From Trichobilharzia szidati (lineage: Eukaryota; Platyhelminthes; Trematoda; Strigeidida; Schistosomatidae), in contig OX235272.1 in assembly GCA_944472155.2 (NCBI GenBank), positions 97,470,020-97,534,019 of the forward strand: 64,000 nt of DNA, in the 5' to 3' direction. The notes under the pieces are model-generated. The model saw only the letters and a program-made list of their open reading frames with translations. It was not told where the DNA came from and made no database searches. Positions 34,510 through 44,900 of the stretch are shown here, one piece after another. The translations under genes and the position numbers were made by a program. Position 1 is the first letter of the stretch; every line of letters begins with the position of its first letter.

Positions 34510-34715
34510 TTTTTCCTCTACGTAACTAGTACAACATCGGGATTCAAGATTGAGCTTTGAAGTTTCAGCAGCGGTGGGGTTTCTTTTTACAGGATGTGGT
34601 TGCTAACCCTACGCTCAACTCACCCTCTTTACTGGGCTTACAGCCGGTTAGGTGAACCCCGGACCACATACATGGTCAGCAAGTATACTACTGCTAAACC
34701 AGTGACGCTAATTAT
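34510..34715 (-). repeat. tRNA-headed RTE-associated SINE, second copy
   Basis: Minus strand: agcgtcactggtttagcagtagtatac (box A region), ccatgtatgtggtccggggttcacc (box B region), gtgagttgagcgtagggttagcaaccacatcctgtaaaaa, gctgctgaaacttcaaagctcaatcttgaa. More decayed than the copy at 34075. Confidence 0.6.
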
Positions 34716-34989
34716 TCGTATAGCCGAGAATGAATTAACACACAAGTCATCAGTTTTAAAGCAGAGATATTTGGTTTTTAGAAGAAAGTTTCATTGATGA
34801 TTACGGATAACTGGTTGACAGGAGCACACTTAGGGAAAGTTAATAGCGAAAGATCTTATTCCTTTAGCCAGCTGGTACTTCTAACTTTGTCTACCTCCTT
34901 AATCGAAAAAAGTATTAGGGTAAATCTGAGGAAATATGTGATAGCTATATCCAGGTACGCCCGATATTCGTTACTTGATACCATTTGCA

Positions 34990-35335
34990 ATTAATTAGGA
35001 ATAATATTCCAAATATCTAACATAAATACCTAGCAGTATGGTTTTTTTATCCTACCTTAATATTACTGTCATGTGTAAATATTTTCTTTATGTATTTCGA
35101 TGTGTCAGCATCAAGCGTACAGGTCACATGACATAAATGATTAGTCTTAAAATGAGTATAGACTCGGGTCACTGAGTAGATGAAAAGAAGTAGAATACTA
35201 TGCTCTTTTGAGATTATTTAACTGTGTGTGTGTGCTGTGACAACACTATCTGTAATAATACTCATTAAGGTTCCTGTACATGAATCTGATGACCAAAAGT
35301 TTACCACAAAAGTGAAGTATAACAGAAACTGATGC
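34990..35335. other. no gene (intron 1)
   Basis: AT-rich sequence. Nothing recognised. Confidence 0.4.
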
Positions 35336-35339
35336 AACC

Positions 35340-35580
35340 GATTACTCGTTTGTACTAGCTGTCAAGTGCGTCAGTGCTCGCCAGTGAGTCAGGTGGTCCA
35401 GGGCTAGATGCCTAGCCGACGCACTTCCAAACGTCGTTTAGCTGGTAATAACGCAGGCAAAGAGGGCAGGTTAGACATGACACTAACAACCCACCCTGTA
35501 AAAATAAAACCGCTGCTATCGAAACTTCAAAGCTCTAGCTTGAAGCCGTATGTTCCACTAGGAAAGCAAAAAGAATAAAG
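35340..35580 (+). repeat. tRNA-headed RTE-associated SINE, plus-strand copy
   Basis: The head is partly decayed (gtgctcgccagtgagtcaggtggtccagggctagatgcctagccgacgcac). The body aaagagggcaggtt..ctaacaacccaccctgtaaaaa..gctgctatcgaaacttcaa and the tail cttgaagccgtatgttccactagg end in an A-rich stretch with aataaag. The most readable copy for comparing body and tail with the RTE. Confidence 0.65.
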
Positions 35581-35689
35581 ATGAAAAGAACTAGCTGTCA
35601 AATGTTTGGAACAAGAATATTCAAGGAAATGTTTTGAGCACTGTTTATCAAGTTTGGAACCTCCTGCCAACTAAAATTACGTAACATTT

Positions 35690-35885
35690 ACAAGTTTGTT
35701 GGAATTCAAGTGTTGGTTTGTAGGGATTTGGTTGATTGGTTACAGGATTTCATCACGAGCTGACATCAGTTAGAGAACCATTGGAAAACCTGGGAGTACT
35801 GGACAGCTGTTTCGTCCTAGTTTAGGACTCTTCAGCAGTACGCACCCACCGCGATTCGAACCCAGGACCTTCTGGTTGGAATTGT
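35690..35885 (-). repeat. Sm-alpha-like SINE 3' part with well-kept hammerhead
   Basis: Minus strand: gaaggtcctgggttcgaatcgcgg (box B), the hammerhead at 35846-35792, then cccaggttttccaatggttctctaactgatgtcagctcgtgatgaaatcctgtaaccaatcaaccaaatccctacaaacc. The upstream tRNA box A part is missing, so the copy is truncated at 35885. Confidence 0.65.
35792..35846 (-). ncRNA. hammerhead ribozyme motif in SINE
   Basis: Best-preserved copy here. On the minus strand GTGCGTACTG, CTGAAGAGTCC, a TAAACTA loop, then GGACGAAACAGCTGTC and CAGTAC. The GTCC/GGAC stem II, the CGAAAC strand, the AGCT self-complementary stem III segment, the GTC cleavage triplet and the GTACTG/CAGTAC stem I pairing are all present. 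Deviations are CTGCTGA for CTGATGA and an AGA insertion before stem II that the family shares (38458 also has CTGATGAAGAGTCC). Schistosome SINEs of the Sm-alpha type are known to carry hammerheads. Activity of this copy is uncertain. Confidence 0.55.
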
Positions 35886-35889
35886 TCTG

Positions 35890-36835
35890 TACATAAACTT
35901 AATAATTTTGTTAGGCTGAAAGCAGCTGATGAGAAGTTGACGAAATAAATGATGATATCAACTTATTTTGCAAAACACTTTGTTCTTGTTTATTCAGATT
36001 CATAAAGGGGAATAAGTGTATAAATGTATTAAAATTCACTTTAGGCGTGAAGGTTCATCATAGGTAGAATGTTCTGAAGTAGGGTGAAATATTTACAGAC
36101 GTTTTGATAGAAGCGTCTTACAGGCTGGTTCTACTTTTTCACACAGCTTTCAGTAGTATTCTTTTCATCGCATTCAATACAGATCATTCATTTTTCAATA
36201 TACATTGGGCACCTTATACTTAATGAATTTAAAAATAATTCCAGTGATTACATTTTATACAAACATGAAATACTTCAAATTCATTAAGGCTGCCATTCAA
36301 AAAGTATTACTGAACATATTTCAAACGAGATAGTCAGTTACCTGCCAGCATTATGGCTAAACAGTAGTTTTTTAAAAAATATACATTATGGGATGTATCG
36401 ATCGTCAAATACAATAGTGTATTCGATAAAATAGTCTTTAAAATTCCTTACGGACTAAAACCCTGAATGTCTGTTTGCTGGTGATTAGATGATTTAGGTG
36501 TTCTGAAGTTGTGACCTGTGGCATTCACCATGTCTTGTGTTTACCGGACGCTTACCGATGGCACTAGTAAACTATAACACTTTATTGCGATTTGATAAAA
36601 GTAACATTTCTCAGGTTTATTGATTACTGCTCCGTGACTAAAATTGTCAACAGGCTTATCTCCTTACCTGGAAGTCATAGGTTCGGTCCTTGGTGTGGTC
36701 GTGGATGAACGTTGCCAGTCTAAGACGAACAAGCTGTTCCCAGATTCTTGGATTTCAATAATTTCTGAACTGTAATTGCTGACTAAGTGAACATAGTATA
36801 ACAAGATATAATGATCAACACTTTCCGAAACTTAT
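35890..36835. other. no gene (intron 1)
   Basis: AT-rich sequence with no recognised element. A tRNA-like stretch at about 36655-36700 (ccttacctggaagtcataggttcggtcc) may be a SINE fragment. Confidence 0.4.
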
Positions 36836-36839
36836 ACAT

Positions 36840-37085
36840 TTAAGGTTTATTTCATCACAAATAGACGTCAGAGGAGCATTGAAAACCAGGGAGTACTTAA
36901 GAGCTGTTTAATTTTAGTTGAAAATGTTTAATAAGTGCGCATCTATGATCTCATCAGGGACCGAGACGAAGACCTTGAGATTCAGAGACTTGTCCTCAGC
37001 TGTACAGACAGTGGGTTGAAATCTAATGACTCATGAATTCTAATTTCTCTATTCACTGGAGACAGTCATCACGATAAAATGAAAC
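36840..37085 (-). repeat. Sm-alpha-like SINE, decayed
   Basis: Minus strand: cggtccctgatgagatcatagatgcgc, a damaged hammerhead stretch, tcttaagtactccctggttttcaatgctcctctgacgtc and the tRNA-like part tgaggacaagtctctgaatctcaaggtcttcg. Confidence 0.5.
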
Positions 37086-37104
37086 CAGTGAGTGGTGACA
37101 GAGA

Positions 37105-37900
37105 GTTTCTCTTTGACTCCATTTTGGATAAGATTTTATTTTGATAAGTCACACAGTGTTGTACAGTATTATTAACTGATGACGTTTCGAGCACAAACTA
37201 TTGCTCATAATCAAATCAAGCTACTCACACAACATTTTTTCCTTCATTTATATACATGTGTGGAATCGATTAGATATTGGAATAAAATTCAATATGAGAT
37301 AATGTACATTCAGAAATAATAATAATAATACGAGCGTTATTGATCAGTTACAATTAGATGGGAAATAAAACGAGTGTTTCTATAGTCATAATAATTTACT
37401 TGTTAGAATGTTGTGATGTGTTTGAATTGAAATAGAATTTTAAGATTATTTATTATCCTCCCCTGATTTGACTGGTGGCAATAATATCTTCCATATTTCT
37501 GGTATTTGCATTGAGTCATTTCTGTTGCATGTGTTGGGTGTAGACTCAGTGAACAAGGATTCAGTAATCAACCTATCTCTCCACCTACCTAGATTACTTT
37601 TTAGAATTTTAACCCTATCCCACCCTATTGTGTGGTTGTTTGTTAATGCGTGAAGTGCAATTGCTGAGCTCTTTTCTATATTACTTTTCTTCTCGGGGTC
37701 AACCATTCTTCCCTCAGCTAAATTCTTATGTTCTGATAATCTGTCTACCCCCAACCCACTAGTCTGACCTAAGTAGTTGACTTCACTCACAGTCATTGCA
37801 AGGTATTTTGTAAATTGTATTATTTTGTCGAATTGGGTCCACCGGGTCTTTTAGCCTACAGAGATTGTCCCTACCTGAGTGAGTTTGTAGGTTTGAATGT
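37105..37900 (-). mobile_element. PLE fragment: GIY-YIG endonuclease end plus pLTR
   Basis: On the minus strand a truncated coding end (CGACAAAATAATACAATTTA, then KIPCNDCE) runs into a 1-nt frameshift and continues NYLGQTSGLGVDRLSEHKN to IWKILLPPVKSGEDNK (37796-37446). The pLTR follows down to about 37113. NYLGQTSG..DRLSEH is the GIY-YIG core of PLE endonucleases. Nearly identical to 45590-46050 and 55481-55900, including the frameshift. The outermost 35 bp or so of the pLTR are missing here. Confidence 0.8.
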
Positions 37901-37904
37901 CAAC

Positions 37905-38150
37905 CGGATGTACCTACATTCTCCAGTGAGTAATGGCGTTCCCACTGAGCCTCAAACCCAGCACACACCATTCCAAACGCGAAAGAGTTGTCCACTAGAC
38001 CAGTCAGACCATGAGAGCCACTTCTTATGCAGCGGGTTTCATTCCTGAATGGGACGAATGAGCATCATCGATTCCACAGCTAGTCACCATCCACCAAATT
38101 TCTCCAAGTTCAGATGATTTTATTTTAAAGTGTTGATGTCAGCTCATGAT
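37905..38150 (-). repeat. tRNA-like SINE fragment
   Basis: Minus strand: ctgactggtctagtggacaactctttcgcgtttggaatggtgtgtgctgggtttgaggctc contains box A- and box B-like segments, a head different from the other two SINE families in the window. Confidence 0.4.
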
Positions 38151-38154
38151 GAAA

Positions 38155-38540
38155 TCCTGTAACCAATCAAATCCCTACAAACAAACAATTGAAAATCAAT
38201 GAGATGCTCATTAGCGACTTGCCCTATTCAGGTGGGTAGTCACCTGGGGTTCTAGTGAGAAGTCGTGACCAGTAGGGTGCAGCAGGTCGGGCGTGAGGAC
38301 AAATACTCGCCGAAGACATTGGCTAGGGGTTGCGCTATGTCGTGAATTGGCAGAAGTTAGAATTCATGGACCATTGGATCGGGTCCCAGTGGCTTAATGG
38401 TATACGAGCTCGCCTTGTAACCAGAAGGTCCTGGGTTCAAATCCCGGTGAGTGCGTACTGATGAAGAGTCCCAAACCAGTACTCCCAGGTTTTCCAATGG
38501 TTCTCTAACTAATGTCAGCTCATGATTTTATTTTAGTTTC
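38155..38540 (+). repeat. Sm-alpha-like SINE, longest copy
   Basis: Body (agcgacttgccc, gtgagaagtcgtgaccagtagggtgcagcaggtcgggcgtgaggacaaatactcgccgaagacattggc), tRNA-like part cccagtggcttaatggtatacgagc (box A) and ggtcctgggttcaaatcccgg (box B), then gtgagtgcgtactgatgaagagtccc. The CTGATGA hammerhead strand is kept, but about 20 bp with the CGAAACAGCTGTC strand are deleted before cagtactcccagg. Ends in ggttctctaactaatgtcagctcatgat. Confidence 0.65.
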
Positions 38541-38879
38541 TACTCGATTAACGCTTTTCATTTTAAGTAGTTTTTTATTTAGAGTTCAGTATTGCAGGCT
38601 TATCTTTGTAAGTATTAAATTATATCATAACCATTGACCTTAAAGGTTAAATAATGTAGAAGAAACAGAAAAAAAGCTAAAATTCACATATTCTGAATCA
38701 ATATGTTGAAACAGAGACAGAAAACTATGAACTCTATGCTTACATTGATATTTCTTTGAATAATAAAGAAGCGTGAATAGGCAAAGTATGTTCAAGTGAA
38801 TGTCTGCGTATACTTCAATGATGCGTATGTACTCATAATCGCTAAATGAATGAGATTACAGATAATAGGAAATCCCAAG

Positions 38880-39470
38880 CCGTTTTGTCATTGTTGGGTA
38901 CTTTTCAGCGGCATACACCCTTGACTTTATCACCAAGGGTCGAACCAAAGATCTTCAGGTAAAGAGGTGAGCTGATTGGCCATTTAGCCATTCAGATAGG
39001 GTTCAGTAGGTCATGATCTCGAACTTCCACCACCGAACTTCACACCGAAATTGGTGAACCACAGTGGTCACGATTTCCCACTGGAACTTCAGGCAAATTC
39101 ACTCTGTTTTCAGTCACTGATGAACACTAGTAGGAAGTCGTGAAAAGTGGGGTAAACCAAGTTGGGATTGAGGACAGATATTGACTGATAACATTGGCTG
39201 GCGGTTGCACGATATTGCAAATAGGCAGAAGTTAGATATCATAGGTCATTGGATCCCATCTCAGTAGTCCGATGGTTTACAAGTTCATTTTGTAACTTGA
39301 AGGTCCTAGTTTCCATCTTTGGCGATAAGATCGTGGGTTCGCACTACTGAAGAGTATCAGACTTGGGTAAAACAGCTATCCAGAACTACCTGGTTTTCAA
39401 TATTCGTTAAATGAAGTCAATTTGTGATCAAAATTGAAGTCAATCAACTCCCCGGAAACCAATTCTTGAA
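38880..39470. repeat. two Sm-alpha-like SINEs head to head
   Basis: A minus-strand copy at about 38880-39125 (gtgtatgccgctgaaaagtaccc..aaaacggcttggg; box B complement at 38930) meets a plus-strand copy at about 39125-39470 (aggaagtcgtgaaaagtgg, ccagtagtccgatggtttacaagttc, gttcgcactactgaagagtatc, ggtaaaacagctatccagaactacctggttttc). Both hammerheads are damaged. Confidence 0.5.
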
Positions 39471-39479
39471 AATAAAATT

Positions 39480-39995
39480 TCAGCTATTTTAAGTGGTCAT
39501 CGGATGATAGCCGAAATTTATCAGTTGAGTAAGGTCTGAATACCTTGATGATAGTCTCTAACTATGATACAGAGTAATGCAAATCTAACTCTTTAGTAAA
39601 GAAAAATCTCACTAAGTTACTCTTAGCGCTTTTTAATGAGTATTGTGAGTTAAATTGTGCAATGCGACTATATTAGTCCTCATTTATTATCTACTTCAGG
39701 ATGTTACATCATTCGAAGAGTAATGAAAAATTCCTGTTTAATAGTTAGTGAAGGAATTTCCCTGTGAGTGATGGAAACATGAAAGCTTGAATTAGACTCT
39801 CAGTTTTTCTGAAAAGTTAAACCATAGCAAGAAAACTAAAATATTCATTTTACCTAAAGTTAAACTATAGCAGCCACCACCAATAACTCGACTGAAAAAC
39901 CTTCAAAATGGCCCTTAAGCAACCTGTCATATCATCCATTATGAATACCATGTGTATTTTGTATCATTTGTTTGCATTCCAGCTGAAACACAGGC
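39480..39995. other. no gene (intron 1)
   Basis: AT-rich sequence. Nothing recognised. Confidence 0.4.
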
Positions 39996-39999
39996 CTTA

Positions 40000-40190
40000 A
40001 TGCTTCAGGTTTTATAGTTTCAAAAGCGTTTGCGTTGTTTTACAGGGTGGATTTGCTAGCCTCACGTTCAATTTTTCCTCTTTGTCGAGCTTCCTACCGG
40101 TTAGGTAGGTTTAGAAGTGTTTCGACCGGGAACTGAGCCCGTTCCACGTATCAGTATTCGATCACTATGCTATCAATGCACCGCCATCGA
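40000..40190 (-). repeat. tRNA-headed RTE-associated SINE
   Basis: Minus strand: cggtgcattgatagcatagtgatcgaatactgatacgtggaacgggctcagttcccggtcg (head), aaagaggaaaaattgaacgtgaggctagcaaatccaccctgtaaaa and a shortened tail. Same family as 34075-34305. Confidence 0.55.
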
Positions 40191-40393
40191 CTTGACTTCT
40201 TTTTTTACTGTCGCAGTGTATAATATTTAGAAGTGATGCGTTTCTGTGCACTAATTTATTTGCTTCGTCTTGTTCACCTACACATGCTAACAGCAGTGAA
40301 ATTCGTAAAACAGTTGAATCAGTATTACAAGAAGGTGGGATAAATTTTCATCAAAAAATGACTGGTAAATACATTACCACTGAATTTACTTAC

Positions 40394-40794
40394 CTTGGAA
40401 TTTTCAAGATTCCATAGAACACAAACACTTCAATAAGACCACTTAATCCAAACAATGAAAACATGCTTGAATGTTGAATATTACCGATATGAACAAATAC
40501 CCAATCACTATTGAATCCAGTAATTACTTCACCTGTTATCCCACCAATACAACAAATAAACTTTGCAAGTGAATCAAGTGGTATCGACTTTTTACAACAA
40601 TCACGACGATCATTAGACTTTTGCCTGTTAAGTGGGTATGATATCCTGTTAGTGAATTCTGGCACAAATTCATTGCATTTATTTAATTCATACAGCTTTC
40701 TTCTATAGTATGTTTCTAAAATATGCCAAATTGACCATAGTCCATAGACGATAAAGAAACTGCCAGGCAATGCATGTCCACCAAATGTTCCCAT
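40394..40794 (-). CDS. TMEM45-family (DUF716) multi-pass membrane protein, exon 1 with start
   Basis: First coding exon of a three-exon minus-strand gene. The start ATG at 40794-40792 opens MGTFGGHALPGSFFIVYGLW, matching the near-invariant F-x-GHALPGSFF start of TMEM45A/B proteins. Further on, NIQHSSMFSLFGLSGLIEV matches the family's QHSTMY-x-FFA-x-SG block. The donor is CCAAG|GTAAGT (last exon base 40394), phase 2. Joined to 28930-28702 and 18016-17651 it gives 330 codons plus stop, as against about 275 residues in vertebrates. The extra length is a hydrophilic insert after the first helix (about residues 28-65) and the C-terminal tail. The predicted product is a polytopic membrane protein. 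The molecular role of the family is poorly known and I infer nothing further. Intron 1 is about 11.5 kb and intron 2 about 10.7 kb, both filled with repeats. Confidence 0.9.
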
Positions 40795-40799
40795 TTTCT

Positions 40800-41285
40800 T
40801 TCTTTGTGCTCTGTTATCAGTGTATATATTGTGTATATTTATTTTCGTCCTTTAAAAAAAATTTTTTTCTCAACTCATATCTACAGGTCATTTAAATTGA
40901 GTTAGGGTGTAGTCAGTTAGTTGTGAGGCGGAACAATAATATCAATAAAATGCAACCAATCAGACGCTAGCAACTGTTTACTTGATCAAATGAATTCAGA
41001 TATCATTGGATGATATGTTTATTGATAATATGACTACCTATTGGTTTAAATGAACAATTGATTAATATAGACGACACAACATGGCTATAGATAAATACAA
41101 GTAGTTAGTATTAGGCGGATTAGTCTAACCGTTACATAAGGTAGATATCATATGCTTGAATGTAAGGATCATGTTCATAGAATATAATAATAATAAAATT
41201 AATTTATGTCCTCATTTAAGGCACTTACCTTAGACAGCCACTGTAGAACGACTTAGTCTTAAGTAAAGCTTGCAGCGAGAAAAGT
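40800..41285. other. 5' flank of the TMEM45-like gene, no other gene
   Basis: Directly upstream of the start codon on the minus strand. It should contain the 5' untranslated region and promoter. The purine run AGAAAGAAA precedes the ATG. No specific regulatory motif can be claimed. Confidence 0.35.
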
Positions 41286-41289
41286 AAAC

Positions 41290-41820
41290 TAATTTACGAG
41301 TGTTGGTTTGCAGGGATTTGTTCAATTTCAAGATTGATCATGATTCCTGATGAGATCTTGGGTGCGTACTGCCAACGAATCCCAAACAATGAGGAAGCAG
41401 CTGTCCAGTACACCTCAGTGTTTCTCTCACTGAAGTTATTTCGTGATCAATCTTGAAATCGAACAAATTCCTGCAGACCAACAGTTGAAAGTTGTTTGTA
41501 GTGATAACGAGTGACTGACTACAGGATGAAGTTGCCTAACACTCTGGCGGGAAGCCGAGACCAGCGCTAGAATAAATACTGGCCGATGACAGGCTGGCGG
41601 TCGTGCTATATATCGCGAATTGACTGAGGTTACAATTTATGAGCCACTGGATTCCGTCCCAGTAGCCCAATGGTATACGACCTCGTCTTGTAACTTAAAC
41701 GCCCCGTGGTAGGGTCATGGATGTGACCACTAAAGAGTTTTGAACTAGAACGAAACAACTGTCCACTGCACTCCAGTTTTCACTGATTCATCGAATGCTG
41801 CTGGTTCCTCAAGAAATATT
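41290..41820. repeat. Sm-alpha-like SINE cluster with hammerhead remnants
   Basis: A first 3' part at about 41295-41480 (ggtgcgtactgccaacgaatcccaaacaatgaggaagcagctgtccagtac) is followed by a longer copy at 41480-41820 (agtgataacgagtgac, cccagtagcccaatggtatacgacctcg, gaccactaaagagttttgaactagaacgaaacaactgtccac). In the second, the CGAAACAACTGTC strand survives while CTGATGA has become CACTAAA. Confidence 0.55.
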
Positions 41821-41824
41821 CATT

Positions 41825-42815
41825 GGAATCAGACTTTATTTGTAAACAAGAATCGGGCAATATCTTATAGATTTCACCGCATTATACATAACAATTTATT
41901 AATATTACAAAGAAGCCATTAACGTGTAACATGTGTTTTTTATGCTATCAATAGGTAGAAATTCAGCTATACATTGAGATGTTTATACTGAAAACGAACA
42001 AGAATATTGATGAAATTGACTTCGTTTCAAGTAATTTGCTCAATTCAACATCTTGTTAGTTAATACGAACGCTATTAATTACATACGTATCACAAACTGT
42101 GTTTGTGAGCTTCAGTAACGTGAACATGATAAACCCAGTATGTTTCAAAGTAAAGACAAAGTTTTGTGATTACGCTGGAACATTTCTAAACTGTGTTAGA
42201 AATATGGAAATAGTAGGTTCTATTCAAATGACACAGAGAGACAAAACAGTATGTTTAGAGTCTAATTCCGATAAGATGACGGTCATATTTTGTTCAGTCA
42301 TGGAAATTATGACGTATTTTGTGGACAGCATATATATATATATATATTTCAAACAGCCATTTCCCTTTATTAGTTTGAATAAACAAAGAATGAACACATT
42401 TACAGGATAATACGAGCTCATTTTATTTTTTGGATTCTCTTCAACTGCGTACACCCTAAGTAAATCAATTATAAGTTACAAAAATTCTTTTTACAATGAC
42501 TTCAAGTTATAGATAGAAATTAAAGGTAACATAATTTTAAAGATGATGTTAGTAGACAACTATTTAGTTTTTTTAAAGTAACTATTTATATAGTAATTAG
42601 ACAAGAGGATGGTGTTCAGACTTTACTTGGAAACAAGGATCGACTAGAGACAAAATAAAAGATAGAATAATAGTGAATTTACACATATTATGGTGGAGAC
42701 TTCAGGGAATGGAAGTGAACGGTGAAGTAAAATTATAAGGTAGGCAAAGTAATCTGTAGATTTGGAAACTTCATCGTGAGTTCAACTCTGTAAGTGAAAA
42801 TCAAAATCAAAATTC
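41825..42815. other. no gene; short TA microsatellite
   Basis: Contains a (TA)n run at about 42330-42346. The frame 42099-42410 (103 codons) has several cysteines but no recognised domain. Not supported as a gene. Confidence 0.35.
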
Positions 42816-42859
42816 AGTGAAACGTTATGTAACAGGACAAAACAAAAAAGTACATGAAC

Positions 42860-43145
42860 AAAACAATTACAGTTACCAGGGTAGTGAGAGATCAGTCACA
42901 CTATATTTCTGTATGCATAGGTCGGGTCAAAGTCTTTTGATGACAGTGGCTTCTGAGAACCTAAGTAACCATGCTGTTCTTTGTATATTGATTATTTTGA
43001 AAGCCTGATTAATTTCCAATATTTGTCCCATGTCATAGTTCTCACACGGGTTCTTCCTGGGGCTCCCATGGTTTTCAGTACGTGTCGATGACAAGTCATG
43101 CCACTTGGGCATTCTTCGGGTCTTCTCTATGCCGATCTTGCACAC
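42860..43145 (-). mobile_element. PLE endonuclease C-terminal remnant
   Basis: Minus strand: AFKIINIQRTAWLLRFSEATVIKRL, stop, PDLCIQK and LSLPW. This corresponds to the INRQKNSIL.KFAEAI..NRLKPDLCVQKE..SLPW end of the PLE endonuclease at 54883-55090. Isolated and broken. Confidence 0.6.
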
Positions 43146-43149
43146 ATCT

Positions 43150-43785
43150 GGAGGGCAAAGTAAAACTTGGGATAGCTGGGAAGTTCACACTCAGCTGCGG
43201 TCAAATTATGGGTGAGCCCATCATTTTTTATGTTACTGCAACCAACGAAGAATCGTGCACCAGACTACCGCAACGTGTGTGTCCCTCCGTTCTAGCCGGC
43301 CAACCAAATAAATGATCTTGAGTGGCTTTGCAGAAATATTCCTGACACTACACTGTTCTTCTGACTTGATCTGAGGATGGAACACACATCGATTCCATAA
43401 GAGTATTATGGTGATATATAGGTCAGGAAGTGACATGGTATAGGATCATTTCAATTGTTTTATGCACAGAAGGTGGTTTGAACTAACCCTAAGAATCCCA
43501 GTGACAAGTGAGGTGATACTTCTAGTAGATCTAAGATGACACTTTTCTGTATAATTGTTTTGTCTAGGAAAAGCCGTCTTCTGTCAACTCTTCCGTCCAA
43601 ATAATGTCTTGGTTGTCTCAGGTCACTCGGTTGGTCGTTTGCTTGACTATCTATACTTTAGTTTAGTCAAGAACAGTTTTGGCATTACACAGGAGACGGT
43701 AGACTTTTGTTTAAACTCACTGGTGAAAAGGATATTGGATTCTGAATGTGAGATGAGCAGCATCTTGTAACACTGACGCTACTTT
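43150..43785. other. 5' flank of the AMFR-like gene, no other gene
   Basis: Frames at 43082-43315 and 43555-43770 show no known motif. The reading frame of the AMFR-like ORF is open upstream to 43752 (stop TGA at 43749-43751) but has no earlier ATG. Confidence 0.35.
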
Positions 43786-43790
43786 TTTAC

Positions 43791-44747
43791 ATGCAGGTGT
43801 GGAGTCTGGAGCGTATTCCACTACCGAACTTTTCGACATATGTTGTCTATACAACAGTGTCACTGTTGGGATCAGTTTTGCGTGTGTGCTATCAAATAAC
43901 CAAGAATGCAGATTCCAGTGCCTTTATTAATTCTACTACACCTAATTCTTCCACTAATGCTCTTAACAGCTGTCTTGAGGACAGCTGGTGCTTTTGGAGT
44001 GTCATAAACTTCGGGTACTGCTTATTGATATGCGTTGCAAGAGAGCTGCAAAATATGTTCTTCGGCCAACTCAGAAGTGCAGAAGATTCTCACATCAGAG
44101 AGAACTTCTCTAGTTTTATTTTCTATAAAGTGGTTTTTATTTATGGTATACTGCATGTAGAAGCGCTTCACGAACTTTTACTTTGGGCCACTTGGTTTTC
44201 CATTCTTGGTTTTTTACGTCTTCTCACTGGTCTAATCAGGGATCGTTCGCAATATATTCTCCGCTGTTCCGACTCTTCCTTCACATATCAGGCTAGAATC
44301 TTCCTGCTATGTTGTTTACTTTTACTTCTCAGTAATTTTTTAATGGTTGTGTCTATTATTGTGGGTGCGAAGCATTCACTTCACACGATGTTCTTCATGC
44401 TTGCCGAAGTATTTCAGTTAATGATAGTCACAGTACATGTAATCACATGGTATGTGGTTTACGTATACTGTGAACTTGCTTCTCGACCAAGTAATGGAGA
44501 TAAGTTATACCACCGATTTGTTATTCTGTACTTCACGGAGCTACTCTACGATTCAGTCGCTGACTTCGGTGATTTGTTACACAATCTGCACATGTTATTT
44601 TGGAATAAACTTCAAATTAATATGTCCAGTATAATAATCGCTCTACACCTTCAGCATTTGTATTATAAAATGTCAAAACGAATTGTGCATCACAGGCGCT
44701 ATAGGACTGTATTACGAGTTTTGGACTCAAGGATTATTCATTTGGAA
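43791..44747 (+). CDS. AMFR: AMFR/gp78-like ER ubiquitin ligase, N-terminal membrane domain exon (partial)
   Basis: 319 codons from the first in-frame ATG to a GTGAGT donor at 44748. The product opens with LERIPLPNFSTY, equivalent to LERFPWPSLRTY of AMFR. It has the FGQLRSAEDSHIRENFSSFI block, then FYKVVFIYGILHVEALHELLL, HSLHTMFFMLAEVFQLMIV and DLLHNLHMLFWNKLQINMSS, ending in HLQHLYYKMSKRIVHHRRYR and VLRVLDSR. These match the family from its start to just before the RING domain, in order and spacing. At least five to six hydrophobic segments are visible. AMFR ligases sit in the ER membrane and ubiquitinate substrates in ER-associated degradation. The zinc-binding RING, the CUE and the E2-binding segment are absent from this exon and were not found downstream. 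Confidence 0.85.
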
Positions 44748-44900
44748 GTGAGTGAACTGAACTCCTGTTCAGTTGAGATCGTTTTTATTTTTATTTTTCA
44801 CACTCGAGTTATTTGCTTAATTATCGGACTTCGATTAGTTTTGATTTGCATGGTAACAGATATATGTATATATATATATATATATTCTTTTTTCACCTAG
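44748..44900 (+). other. predicted intron of the AMFR-like gene
   Basis: Begins GTGAGTGAAC and ends in a T-rich tract with ttttttcacctag, with a (TA)n run before it. Phase 0. Reading straight through would add 50 residues ending at the TAG of the acceptor, with no similarity to AMFR. The frame stays open from 44901 to a stop at 45099-45101 (67 codons, VLREVLSQFPLKAETIQ included), but no RING cysteines occur there. That downstream exon is therefore doubtful, and another acceptor (tttatcacag, before 44975) is possible. Confidence 0.5.

Noticed and set aside
18100..42000. CRISPR-like or other prokaryotic repeat array
   Set aside because: The recurring units are dispersed eukaryotic SINE and PLE copies of unequal spacing and orientation.
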